Below, one piece after another: positions 25,256 through 33,623 of a stretch of 47,739 nt of DNA. The position numbers and the translations under genes are program-made. The notes under the pieces were generated by a model that was not told where the DNA came from, did no database searches, and was given only the letters and a program-made list of their open reading frames with translations. Origin of the DNA: G001797105 sp964528155 (GTDB taxonomy: Bacteria > Chloroflexota > Anaerolineae > Anaerolineales > E44-bin32); assembly GCA_964528155.1 (NCBI GenBank), contig CAZGRL010000022.1, positions 1 through 47,739 of the forward strand, in the 5' to 3' direction. How positions within the stretch are numbered: position 1 is the stretch's first letter; the number at the start of each line of letters is the position of its first letter.

Positions 25256-26569
25256 ATGAGAAAACCTCGTATGTGGCTTGCGTCTGCAATCATCACTACC
25301 GCGCTGGCGATCGTCACGCTGCTCGGGATGGACCTCGTTGGCGGACTCCTCGCGGGCCTGTATCGGAATACGAGCGGTCTGCCTCGGGTGCTGACCGCCG
25401 CCCATCTCACCGGCGGCCTGGCGACACTTGGTTTGCTGATCGCGATGGGCGTGATCGCCGTCGGTGCAGTCATCACGCCCGGGAGTTGGGCTCGAAAGAC
25501 GTTGTATGTGATCCCGGTATTCATGCTGGGGCTCACCGTCGTTGGGGGCCTCATGCTCGCCGGAGGAGTTGGAACAACCGGGACGCTGGCCCTGGGTCCC
25601 TTGGCGCTGCCCCTCTCGGGACTGTGGACCCTGGTCGCCGGGATCGGCGCCATTTTGACCGTCTCGGTCGCCGCAGCGGAGTTCCATCTGGATCGACGGG
25701 TTCTTCGCAGCGCGATGCGCGTAGTGGGCGTCACCGCGGGGATGGCGGTGCTGGCGGCGTTGACGGTCGGCGTTGCGGCCTGGATGATCTCGACGAGTCA
25801 ACCCAGCTTCGGTGGGGAAGGTGCGTTCGGGCGACCGCCCGGCGGGTTTGTGCCAGGCGGGGCCCAACCTCCTACCGACCAGACCACCCCCGGACCTCGA
25901 AGTGAGCCCTTTGGTCAGGGAAGGTCAGGGTTTCCAGAAGGCGGTCTGGACCGAGCCGGACCCGCCCGGGCATTCGGAAACGTGGGTCAGATCCTCCCCT
26001 TGGGCGGCGTGGTCGCCATCCTGCTGTCGCTCTCCGGCCTGGGATTCGGACTCGTCGGCATGCGACACATGTGGCAGAGTGAGGACGAGGCCACTCCCAT
26101 GGTCGAGCAGGCCGCGGGAAACGTGAGGGGCGAGATCGCCCGGGGCATTGCAGCCTTGTGTGCGGTGGGAGCTGTGGTCCTGGTGTTGATCCAGCTCATC
26201 CCCGTGCCTCGCACGAACCCGCCCGTTCAGACGGCGGTCTCCTGGGACTCCGCGGTGACGAAGGACCTCTTCTACCAGGCCTGCGCCGACTGTCACAGCA
26301 ATGAGACAAGCTGGCCGTGGTACGCTTCTGTCGCGCCAGCTTCATGGTTGACGGCAATCGACGTGAACTCAGCGCGGCGGCAGTTCAACATTTCGGAGCC
26401 CTCCGGCCGCGGATCCTTTGGCGGATTCGGCAACGTAAACGAGATTCGCCAGCGCATCGAATCGGGATCGATGCCGCCGAAGGACTACCTGCTCATGCAT
26501 CCTGCGGCAAGGCTGACGGATGCCGAGAAAGAACAACTGATCCAAGGGCTCGAGAACAGCTTGCGCTGA
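25256..26569 (+). CDS. Membrane protein with haem-binding (CxxCH) C-terminal domain
   Basis: 437-aa protein. It has about four helices in the first 180 residues (TM near 8-25, 50-75, 85-110, 120-140, 155-175), a Gly/Pro/Gln/Arg-rich loop (about 185-240), one or two more helices (about 250-270 and 298-318), and a C-terminal Haem_bd-like domain. The c-type haem site is C343-A-D-C346-H347, and Met406 in SGSMPPKDYL is a likely distal ligand. It may carry electrons at the outer membrane face. It follows the lipoprotein intradiol dioxygenase by 23 nt, suggesting an operon for extracellular aromatic chemistry, though the electron path is unproven. The ATG 25256 has AGGTG 9-10 nt upstream. Confidence 0.8.
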   Translation: MRKPRMWLASAIITTALAIVTLLGMDLVGGLLAGLYRNTSGLPRVLTAAHLTGGLATLGLLIAMGVIAVGAVITPGSWARKTLYVIPVFMLGLTVVGGLMLAGGVGTTGTLALGPLALPLSGLWTLVAGIGAILTVSVAAAEFHLDRRVLRSAMRVVGVTAGMAVLAALTVGVAAWMISTSQPSFGGEGAFGRPPGGFVPGGAQPPTDQTTPGPRSEPFGQGRSGFPEGGLDRAGPARAFGNVGQILPLGGVVAILLSLSGLGFGLVGMRHMWQSEDEATPMVEQAAGNVRGEIARGIAALCAVGAVVLVLIQLIPVPRTNPPVQTAVSWDSAVTKDLFYQACADCHSNETSWPWYASVAPASWLTAIDVNSARRQFNISEPSGRGSFGGFGNVNEIRQRIESGSMPPKDYLLMHPAARLTDAEKEQLIQGLENSLR

Positions 26570-26848
26570 GAACTTGAACATGCCTCGCCATGTCGCCTGG
26601 TTGTCCTGAACGCGCGGCGACGAATTCCGTGGGAGTCACTGTGTGCTTTGGGATCCGCGGCTACATCGAATCCCCCATAGACGCCGTTTCATCTTGGCTT
26701 CACATTCGGTCTGCCCCGTTCGGGCGACATCGCGGCGTTTCTGATCAAGCCGCGGTAGCAATGCAGCCGTGAGCCTGGGCGAGGTTGCCGTTCGGAGGGC
26801 TCGGCCCTAGAATGCTATTCACCTGAGTTCCTCCTTCCCGGGGAGAAT

Positions 26849-27868
26849 GTGAACAGACAGCGTGTGTTCTTCCTGACCGTCATATCGGTCGCGATTGCCT
26901 GCGTTGCCGCGTGCAGTGGCACAAGCGAATCCAAGCCGACGGAACGACCCGCGACATCTACGCACATTCCTGTGACGGCCACCCCTACACCGACGATCCC
27001 CGTCCGAAGCGAGGAGCGCCGGCCGAGTATCCCCACAGCGGCAGTCAAGGTGGCTCCTGACGATGATGAGCACCCTCCCAAGGTGTATTCGGAGGATTAC
27101 GAAAAGCCTGTCCCGTTGCCCGGCCTGGTAAACACAGCCGGAGCGGAAGACTCGCCCTTCATCACCCCGGATGGTGACACCCTGTACTTCTTCTTTACAC
27201 CTGATCTGACCGTCCCTGTTGGGCAGCAGATCCGGGATGGTGTGACGGGGATCTATCTCTCGACCAAGGTGGATGGGGAGTGGGGTAGGCCGCAGGGCAT
27301 CGTCCTGCAAGATCCGGGCAAGCTGGCCCTCGATGGATGCCCATTCGTCGATGGTGACGTCATGTGGTTCTGCTCGGCCCGGGCGGGTTACACCGGCGTC
27401 CACTGGTTCACGGCCGAGTATGCTCATGGGGCGTGGCGCAACTGGACGAACGCTGACTTCAATCCGGAATACGAGGTCGGTGAGCTCGACATTTCGAGGG
27501 ATGGGACCGAGCTGTACTTCGCTTCGTCAAGATCGGGTGGGAGGGGCGGACTCGACATCTGGGTTTCGGAGTGGGTCGATGGTGGGTGGTCAGAGCCGCA
27601 GAACGTCGCCGCGGTCAACTCAGTGGACGGGGAGGGGTGGCCTGCAGTCAACCCGGAGGGCGACGAGCTGTGGTTCTCACGCAACTTCGGTATCTGGCGA
27701 TCGAAGAGGGTGAATGGAGCGTGGCAGGAACCCGAATTGGTCGTTTCGCCATTGGCCGGAGAGCCGACGATCGACGCGGCCGGGAACGTATACTTCGTGC
27801 ACCACTTCCTGGTCGGAGACCGGCTTGTAGAAGCGGACATCTACGTCGCCTACAAGAAGAAGAACTAG
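26849..27868 (+). CDS. Lipoprotein with WD40/TolB-like beta-propeller
   Basis: 339-aa exported protein. The signal peptide with lipobox IACVAAC is followed by a short Thr-Pro linker (TPTPTIPVRS). The rest has repeated propeller strands: EDSPFITPDGDTLYFFFTPD, ELDISRDGTELYFASSRSGGRGGLDIWVSEWVDGGWSEP, EGWPAVNPEGDELWFSRNFGIWRSKRVNGAWQEP and PTIDAAGNVYFVHHF. The blades suit a PD40/WD40-like five- to six-blade propeller used for binding at the cell surface. The start is GTG 26849 with GGGGAG just upstream (close spacing). No operon partner is evident; 280 bases of gene-free DNA lie before it. Confidence 0.82.
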   Translation: MNRQRVFFLTVISVAIACVAACSGTSESKPTERPATSTHIPVTATPTPTIPVRSEERRPSIPTAAVKVAPDDDEHPPKVYSEDYEKPVPLPGLVNTAGAEDSPFITPDGDTLYFFFTPDLTVPVGQQIRDGVTGIYLSTKVDGEWGRPQGIVLQDPGKLALDGCPFVDGDVMWFCSARAGYTGVHWFTAEYAHGAWRNWTNADFNPEYEVGELDISRDGTELYFASSRSGGRGGLDIWVSEWVDGGWSEPQNVAAVNSVDGEGWPAVNPEGDELWFSRNFGIWRSKRVNGAWQEPELVVSPLAGEPTIDAAGNVYFVHHFLVGDRLVEADIYVAYKKKN

Positions 27869-28059
27869 GTTGCGTTCGAGGGCCCGGGCGTTCGTCGAGG
27901 GAGTTCGAGTTCCATGATTGAGTTTCACAGTGAAAATCGATCGTGCCGGCAAACAGCCGGTCACCCGGAGCTCTGGAGTCCCAGGTGGCGTGTTTGCGAC
28001 CCTCACGCGCGTCTGCGTCACACTGTGGATGAGCGCCCACCGAAGTGCAGTTGGATGAG

Positions 28060-28581
28060 ATGAAGGCAGTCGTCGTATACGAGTCCCTTTGGGGAAGCAC
28101 AGCTGCGATTGCGCATGCCATCGCCGACGGCATAGGATGGGGCGCGACGGCCATGTCCACTGCCGAGGCAACACTGACGGCCATCGAGAATGCGGAGCTT
28201 ATCGTCGCCGGCGCTCCAGTTCACAGCCTGAATCTGCCGACCGAAACGACTCGTGAATGGGCGAGAACGGGAGCGTTGGGGCCTGGAGGCGCGCCTCCGA
28301 ATCTATCCCACCCAATGATGCGGAATTGGCTGGCCAGCCTTCCGAAAGGACATGGTTGCTCAGCCGCCTTCGATACTCGTGTGAAAGGTTGGTACGGCCG
28401 AGGCGCCGCGGAGAAGATCGCAAAGGCCCTGCGCGCGGCGGGATACCATCCCATTGCCCGAGCGCGCGGCTTCTACGTGACGGGTCATCCGTGGAAACCG
28501 ACGACCGATGGTGTGCTTCGGGAAGGAGAAACAGATCGGGCCAGGGCATGGGGGGCTGAGCTTGCGCAGGCGATGTCTTGA
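28060..28581 (+). CDS. Flavodoxin-domain protein
   Basis: 173-aa cytoplasmic protein with the flavodoxin opening MKAVVVYESLWGSTAAIAHAIADGIG: a first strand and the FMN-phosphate loop SLWGSTAAIA. Later AELIVAGAPVHSLNLP and SAAFDTRVKGWYGRGAAEKIAKALRAAGYHPIARARGFYVTG are the remaining strands of the Rossmann-like fold. It would carry one or two electrons or act as a quinone/flavodoxin-type reductase partner. The ATG 28060 is preferred over GTG 28045. Length is near the 140-180 aa family range. Confidence 0.8.
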   Translation: MKAVVVYESLWGSTAAIAHAIADGIGWGATAMSTAEATLTAIENAELIVAGAPVHSLNLPTETTREWARTGALGPGGAPPNLSHPMMRNWLASLPKGHGCSAAFDTRVKGWYGRGAAEKIAKALRAAGYHPIARARGFYVTGHPWKPTTDGVLREGETDRARAWGAELAQAMS

Positions 28582-28980
28582 GCAAAGGAGAAGTACTCCA
28601 GGCGGAATACCTGACCCAATTCTCACGATGATCGGAGCAACCATCACGGCCATGGTCTTTCCTGGCACAGCCGCCCTCGAGTTGGTAGCATAGCGCCTGG
28701 GCCTCGTGTTGGATCACTGAACTGCGATGTGTCGATCAAGGAGGCTCGATCGAGGATTGCGGAGGTCATCGCTCAAGCGAGCTTGCCCCTGAAGTGATCC
28801 GTGTGCCCTTCTCCGCCCTCGCTGCGGCCGAACATCTGGGGTGGCCAATGGGAACGGGAGTCTCGTATCTGATTTCGGAGCTTGCCGGCCCAGGAAGACC
28901 TCTCCGCATGGGTCCAAGGCTGGCCAAGGACTTCTTGTCGGGACCATCCACTGTGGGTCAGCATGTGAAAGCATGAAGAA
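28582..28980. other. Gene-free stretch with short coding-like relics
   Basis: 399 bases. A frame ending at 28693 reads MIGATITAMVFPGTAALELVA and looks like a membrane-helix tail. Another ends at about 28797 with CDVSIKEARSRIAEVIAQASLPLK. Neither has a full-length partner nearby. They may be remains of decayed genes; no firm feature. Confidence 0.3.
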
Positions 28981-29601
28981 GTGTACGAGTCCCTGATCAT
29001 CGGTGGCGGATTCGCATTCGCCGCGGCCATTCAACCCGGCCCCCTCCAGGCATTCCTTCTGTCAAGCGTGGCCCAGAAGGGGTGGAGGCGTACATTGCCG
29101 GCTTGCCTGGCACCGCTTGTGAGCGATGGACCGATCGCCCTCCTCGTCCTGTTCGTACTCAGCCGCGTTCCCCAGTCAATGAGCACGATCCTCCAGGCTG
29201 CCGGAGGCGTCCTGCTGCTCTATTACGCGTGGGGGAGCTACAGGCACTGGAGGCAACTATCCGCCTTGGGCGAAAGCGCGGGAGGCCGTGCGCCCTCTAC
29301 GCTCCTGCAGGCCGCTGCGGTCAACATCCTCAATCCCAATCCCTATCTTGGTTGGAGCCTTGTCCTGGGGCCTGCGGCCGTGAAAGCATGGCAGGAGCGA
29401 CCGATAAATGCGGTCGCTCTCGTGGTTGCTTTCTACGCGACCATGATCGTCGCCCTTGCAGGGACCATTGCCCTCATGGGGACCACACGCTTCCTCGGGC
29501 CCCGCGGTAGACGAGGAGTGATTCTCGTGTCGGCCACTACGTTAGCATTGCTAGGAGCATACCTGCTCGCGGCCAGTCTGATCGGAGCCATCCGGAGCTG
29601 A
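28981..29601 (+). CDS. LysE-family amino acid/metabolite exporter
   Basis: 206-aa membrane protein with six hydrophobic helices. The start MYESLIIGGGFAFAAAIQPGPLQAFLLSS contains the family motif with the conserved PGP in the first helix. ILNPNPYLGWSLVLGPAAV near residue 118-136 is the second conserved NPxP motif. It should export amino acids or similar solutes. The start is GTG 28981; no strong ribosome-binding site is visible. It is followed by the broken methyltransferase gene. Confidence 0.85.
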   Translation: MYESLIIGGGFAFAAAIQPGPLQAFLLSSVAQKGWRRTLPACLAPLVSDGPIALLVLFVLSRVPQSMSTILQAAGGVLLLYYAWGSYRHWRQLSALGESAGGRAPSTLLQAAAVNILNPNPYLGWSLVLGPAAVKAWQERPINAVALVVAFYATMIVALAGTIALMGTTRFLGPRGRRGVILVSATTLALLGAYLLAASLIGAIRS

Positions 29602-29658
29602 CTGCGCCGGCGGGCAGATGAAGCGGACATGTTGGTTTTCGTCTCATGTCATTAACTC

Positions 29659-30196
29659 GTGATCGTCATTGGCTTCTGCATGCTCCTCGCCGCCTGGGCC
29701 TACCTTCCGGTTCCCTTGGGCGCGCCATGGGGCCCAATGTCGATCGCAACAGCGCGCAAGATGTGTACATGGTGGGTGTCAAGCCCGGCGAGCTTGTCGT
29801 CGATATGGCGGCGGGCGATGGGCGGATCGTCATCGTAGCCGCCAGGGAATTCGGCGCCACGGCCAGAGGGGTCGAGATCGATCCGATCCGCTCCGCTGCC
29901 TGCTGGCACATGCCGCGATCGCGGTTCTCGGTCTGCGCGACCGGCCGCGCGTGTACTACGGCAACATGTTCTCCTTCGACGTCTCCGGGGCGGATGTCTT
30001 TGTCCTATGTCTCCTTCAGGGGACGAATCAACAGATCAAGGACAAACTGAAGCAAGAACTTCGGCCGGGCGTCCGCGTGGTCTCGCACACCTTCTTCATG
30101 CCCGGCTGGGCCCCGGTCGCGCCGGATGATCGTCGATGGATTCTCGTACACGAGATCAGGATGACCGACCCGGAGGTCCGGACCAGATTCATGTGA
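29659..30196 (+). pseudogene. Frameshifted membrane-anchored class I methyltransferase
   Basis: One gene is read through three frames. Frame A (GTG 29659) gives a membrane anchor, VIVIGFCMLLAAWAYLPVPL. Frame B from about 29765 gives the methyltransferase core MVGVKPGELVVDMAAGDGRIVIVAAREFGATARGVEIDPIR (motif I VDMAAGDGR, ribose-binding EID). Frame C from about 29905 gives AIAVLGLRDRPRVYYGNMFSFDVSGADVFVLCLLQ and the C-terminus GVRVVSHTFFMPGWAPVAPDDRRWILVHEI. The parts join in the right order and match the layout of small membrane-anchored SAM methyltransferases. Two indels (near 29760-29770 and 29890-29905) break it; the second sits beside a short repeat (CCGATCCGCTCCGCTGCC). It ends at TGA 30194-30196. 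Confidence 0.75.
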
Positions 30197-30291
30197 CCGC
30201 AAGTCGGGTGTGTGTGGAGCCGGGTTTCTACGGGCAGTCACGCTCCGGCTGTCATCAACCCGAGCGATCGACAAGGGAAAGGAGTTCATCC

Positions 30292-30699
30292 ATGCTGAGG
30301 TTCTTGCTCGGCGGTTTCTTTCTATTGCACGGTATGGTCCACCTACTGTACGCGGGCCAGGCCTTGAGGTTCTTCGAGCTTCAACCGGGCCTGGTCTGGC
30401 CAGAAGGTGCGTGGGCTTTTTCGAAGGTGCTGGATGAGCAAGCGATGAGGATGCTGGCGGCGATTGCTTGTGGACTGGCCGCCGTCGGATTCGTCGTGAG
30501 CGGCTCAGGTCTACTCGTCAGGCAGCCCTGGTGGAGGTCGCTGCTCGGAGGCGTGGCCGTGTTTTCGGCTGTCGTCTTCGTCCTCTTCTGGAACGGCAAG
30601 ATGCAGCGCCTGCCTGATCAGGGTTGGATCGCGGTGCTCATCAATCTGGCGATACTGATCGCCGTGTTCCTCCTGCACTGGCCCAGTCTCGACTTCTAG
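30292..30699 (+). CDS. Small four-helix membrane protein of unknown function
   Basis: 135-aa protein with four predicted helices (RFLLGGFFLLHGMVHLLYA, MRMLAAIACGLAAVGFVVSG, LLGGVAVFSAVVFVLFWNG, WIAVLINLAILIAVFLLH). The ATG 30292 has AAGGAG 7 nt upstream, and this decides the start; longer readings to 30136 are not membrane-like. The layout with a conserved H (LLHGMVH) in the first helix recalls small DoxX-like/ABC-independent membrane proteins, but I do not assign a family. It is close to the broken methyltransferase and may be unrelated to it. Confidence 0.75.
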   Translation: MLRFLLGGFFLLHGMVHLLYAGQALRFFELQPGLVWPEGAWAFSKVLDEQAMRMLAAIACGLAAVGFVVSGSGLLVRQPWWRSLLGGVAVFSAVVFVLFWNGKMQRLPDQGWIAVLINLAILIAVFLLHWPSLDF

Positions 30700-31059
30700 G
30701 CTGGCGCCCCGCCGCCACGTCCTGAGTGGTTTGCAGCCGTCTGACTCCCGTCAGGTTGAGGCAACTCTAGGGCTTCGGCCCTCGCGCCCAGGGCCTTTAT
30801 CCAGACAGACTCTCCGGAAAGCTCCCAGCCGCTCAGGCTGCCGACCGTCGGCGGGAGTGAAATGGTGGCAGGGCGACAGGCTGCAAGGAGGAGAGCCGGC
30901 GCGAAACTGGATATGAGCATCATGCGGCGTTCCATCGTCGCCTTTGTCGAGTACGATATCAGAGCGTGTCTCCAACCATCGAACCCCGTGTCGGACTCAT
31001 GCGACCGACCATACCTGGTGTCCCCAGATCTTCAACTCGGCGCTTTGCTTGAGGAGTGA
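30700..31059. other. Intergenic region without recognised features
   Basis: 360 bases between the small membrane protein and the DJ-1/PfpI gene. Short frames only; no hairpin, repeat or family-like protein seen. GAGGAG at its 3' end is the ribosome-binding site of the next gene. Confidence 0.35.
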
Positions 31060-31674
31060 ATGACCATGACTCGATCTGTCGGGATCTTCATTTTCGACGA
31101 GGTCGAAGTCCTCGACTTCGCCGGCCCATTCGAAGTCTTCTCGACTGCATCGCGCGTAAGAAGCAGAATGGAGCCTGCCGCCGAGAGACCGTTCACGGTG
31201 TTTACGGTGGCGGAGCGCACTCGGCCGATCAAAGCACGAGGTGACTTGCGGGTTCAGCCGCATTTCAATCTTGGCAACCACCCATCGATCGACGTTCTGA
31301 TCGTGCCAGGTGGGGAGGTCACCGCTGAACTCGGTCGGCGCGAGGTGATTAATTGGATCACACGCACCGCACAGATGGCGACGATCACAGCATCCGTGTG
31401 CACAGGGGCATTCCTGCTCGCTCAAGCGGGACTCCTTGACGGCAAACCGGCGACCACTCATTGGGAGGATCTGGATGACCTGCGCGCCATGTTCCCCGCG
31501 GTCGAGGTGGTGGCTGGATCGCGCTGGCTGAGTTCCGATCGAGTGGTCACTTCGGCGGGCATTTCCGCAGGGCTGGACATGAGCCTCTACCTTGTCTCAC
31601 GACTGGTTGACGAGGAGTTGGCCACCCGCACTGCTCGCCAGATGGATTACTCCTGGCGAGCTTCAACGGCGTAG
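31060..31674 (+). CDS. DJ-1/PfpI family protein (GATase1-like)
   Basis: 204-aa cytoplasmic protein. The nucleophile elbow is TASVCTGAFLLAQAGLL with Cys114, the fold opens with TRSVGIFIFDEVEVLDFAGPFEVF, and HWEDLDDLRAMFP follows the elbow. This is the AraC-type/isonitrile-hydratase branch of the DJ-1/PfpI family. It may hydrate isonitriles, act on glyoxal-like compounds or be a redox chaperone; the role is unproven. The start is ATG 31060; ATG 31066 is also possible and has better spacing from GAGGAG. Confidence 0.88.
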   Translation: MTMTRSVGIFIFDEVEVLDFAGPFEVFSTASRVRSRMEPAAERPFTVFTVAERTRPIKARGDLRVQPHFNLGNHPSIDVLIVPGGEVTAELGRREVINWITRTAQMATITASVCTGAFLLAQAGLLDGKPATTHWEDLDDLRAMFPAVEVVAGSRWLSSDRVVTSAGISAGLDMSLYLVSRLVDEELATRTARQMDYSWRASTA

Positions 31675-31861
31675 CGAAAAGAACGGCCTCGAGAGTCCCA
31701 GGATCTTCAGAAGACCCGTTCGTTTGGATACGCCTATCTGGGCCAATGAATGGCACGGCTTGCGCGATACTAGAGCTGGACAGCACTTCTGGCGAGAAGG
31801 ACCAAGCCGTCTGGACGACCATGGTTGCACGGGATAACCATGACCTTTCATCTCCGTCGTC
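31675..31861. other. Gene-free stretch before the 31862 frame
   Basis: Part of a 567-base stretch (31675-32241) without a firm gene. No repeats or operators seen apart from the small membrane-type frame below. Confidence 0.3.
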
Positions 31862-32038
31862 ATGATTCTTGGGGCGAACTTCTACTCCTTCCCGGATCCG
31901 CCGCGGCAATATGGCTTTCCCGAGATCGGGATCTTCACCGGTCTGTGGTACCTGGCTGTCGTTCTCTTGGTCGTGCGCTCGATGCTGCGGGATGGTCGCC
32001 GCACATACGAGAGAACCACAGATCCTTCGCCACCGTGA
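31862..32038 (+). CDS. Small membrane-type frame, possibly a gene fragment
   Basis: 58 codons reading MILGANFYSFPDPPRQYGF, then PEIGIFTGLWYLAVVLLVVR (one hydrophobic helix) and a basic tail (SMLRDGRRTYER). The composition is protein-like (helix followed by positive charge), and the frame remains open upstream through PFISVV to a TGA at 31841. It may be the C-terminal end of a lost membrane protein or a real small protein. No ribosome-binding site. Confidence 0.35.
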   Translation: MILGANFYSFPDPPRQYGFPEIGIFTGLWYLAVVLLVVRSMLRDGRRTYERTTDPSPP

Positions 32039-32241
32039 ACGGAATGACTTTCAGTGGACGGGGGCATCCGCCGACGGAAATCTCAAAATGTGAACGTCGT
32101 TCTCACCGGCAGACATCGAATTGCCGAGAGGAAGGCGCGCCCCGTGCGCTGGATCGTGAACAATCGAGCGTCGTTCGCCATCCCGTGACGAACAGGTAAC
32201 CCGGGTTTCAACACTCCGATCGAGCTCGGAGGAGGACACGC

Positions 32242-32520
32242 ATGACATCCGGTGATTCACTTCAACAGTACGCCACGCTTCTCGGGATACGCCTCCGGGC
32301 GGCCCGCAGGGATGTGATCGTCGCTCGCTGGCTGTTCTTGATCGCGATGGCGGGGTTCTTCGCATTCGGAGTATTGGGGAGGTTGCGCGGCGCATCCGCG
32401 TTCGTCGCGGCGTTTTTCGTTGTCGCCTTCGGGGCAGGCTACTTCGCCGTCTGGTCGAGGTGCGAGACCGCCAGGGTCATAACCGAGCTCATCGACGTCC
32501 TTCGGCGCGAGGTCGAATGA
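32242..32520 (+). CDS. Small two-helix membrane protein
   Basis: 92-aa protein with two hydrophobic segments (VARWLFLIAMAGFFAFGVLG and SAFVAAFFVVAFGAGYFAVW), a cytoplasmic amphipathic start and a charged tail (RCETARVITELIDVLRREVE). The ATG 32242 has GGAGGA about 8 nt upstream. The next gene starts 30 nt after the stop, so the two may be a transcription unit. Function not recognised. Confidence 0.7.
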   Translation: MTSGDSLQQYATLLGIRLRAARRDVIVARWLFLIAMAGFFAFGVLGRLRGASAFVAAFFVVAFGAGYFAVWSRCETARVITELIDVLRREVE

Positions 32521-32550
32521 GCGGTCGAATCTGCCGGGAGGTGTGATGCC

Positions 32551-33048
32551 ATGATCGGCCATCGAAGCGGCCGCATCGTCACCGTGTTCGTGCTGCTGCT
32601 ATTGGTCTTCTCAACCGTCGTGGTTTTCTCGTCGTGGGCCTACACGACGACCAAGCTCGCGCTCGCACGTTCTGAAGGAGTCTATCCTTCAGCTGAGCAG
32701 GGGATGCGGACACGCCTGGAGCGGGCATATGTGGACATATCACGATTGGATATCCTGTATGCCGGGCCGAACTCGTTTGATGGCAGTCAGCCGCACATCT
32801 GGTACGTCATCGCCGAGGTTCGAGCCACGATGCGGGCAGGAGGCTCCAGGATGGGGGCGAATGGTTGCGACGCGCCTGGATCATTCTTCATCGAGACGAC
32901 GGACGGCTGGGTTCACGTCCCGGAAGGTGCCTTCCCTGAGATCGTCGGTTTCTGGATGAAAGTCTTTGGGCTGGCCGGTCCGGGGCAGGCGACACCGTCG
33001 ACCGATTGGGCGCCCTCACAATCGAGCCGATTCTGCCTGTCCGGATGA
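32551..33048 (+). CDS. Hypothetical protein with N-terminal membrane anchor
   Basis: 165-aa protein. Residues 8-30 (RIVTVFVLLLLVFSTVVVFSSWAY) are a membrane anchor or uncleaved signal. The rest is a soluble extracytoplasmic domain (DILYAGPNSFDGSQPHIWYVIAEVRATMRAG, GSFFIETTDGWVHVPEGAFPEIVGFWM). The ATG 32551 has GGGAGG 9 nt upstream. The length fits a small beta-sandwich domain, but I recognise no family. It follows the two-helix protein and precedes a decayed small membrane gene. Confidence 0.65.
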   Translation: MIGHRSGRIVTVFVLLLLVFSTVVVFSSWAYTTTKLALARSEGVYPSAEQGMRTRLERAYVDISRLDILYAGPNSFDGSQPHIWYVIAEVRATMRAGGSRMGANGCDAPGSFFIETTDGWVHVPEGAFPEIVGFWMKVFGLAGPGQATPSTDWAPSQSSRFCLSG

Positions 33049-33099
33049 GAGCCCGCGTCAGGCGGCTCCAACGGATGCGGCTTCAGTGAGGAGAACACA

Positions 33100-33489
33100 C
33101 TGAGAGCGAAAGACACGATAACGATCTTGCTGCACGCCTTTGTCGGTTGGCCGCTCTGCGCTGCAACCATGGGCGTCGGAATGGCCACGCCGCCGATCCA
33201 GAACGCGCTCATCATCCATGCCATCGGCGTGTCCATCTACTTCGCAATCGCGTCGTTCGCCTACCACAAGAGATTCAACTAGACTTCACCCTTGCAGACG
33301 GCGTCGGTCTTCGTCACCTTCGTAGTGGCGGTCGATTTCTTCGCCGTAGCGCTCCTGATCTACGGGAGCCTTGAGATGTTCACCAGCCTGCTCGGAACGT
33401 GGATACCTTTTGTGCTCATCTTCGCCTCCACCTATCTGACGGGCCTGTCCGTCGCCAAGAGCCCCGGAGAGATCGCGGCGACTCTATAG
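33100..33489 (+). pseudogene. Small membrane protein with in-frame TAG and CTG start
   Basis: One frame of 129 codons, from CTG 33100 to TAG 33487-33489, is broken by TAG at 33280-33282. Before the stop it reads LHAFVGWPLCAATMGVGMATPP and a helix ending FAYHKRFN. After it TSPLQTASVFVTFVVAVDFF and LEMFTSLLGTWIPFVLIFASTYLTGL continue the same topology, so the TAG likely replaces a Tyr or similar codon. GAGGAG lies 6 nt before the CTG, in the place where an ATG would be expected. Two lesions (start and stop) suggest loss of function. Family not named; it resembles four-helix hypothetical membrane proteins. Confidence 0.7.
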
Positions 33490-33623
33490 GAAGGAGAAGT
33501 GCTTCAAGGACGATCTCGGAGACATGCATGTGGTTGGGATCGGCCTGGTATGCGCCTCCCCATGATCACGACTGGATCCGACGCCGAACACCAGTCCACA
33601 TCGTGCCCAATGCTGGGTGTTGA

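Noticed and set aside
20358..33282. TAG recoding to an amino acid
   Set aside because: TAG ends many intact genes in the window (AOR, fructosamine-kinase-family, propeller lipoprotein, PNPOx-like), and no suppressor tRNA was seen, so the in-frame TAGs are better explained as lesions.
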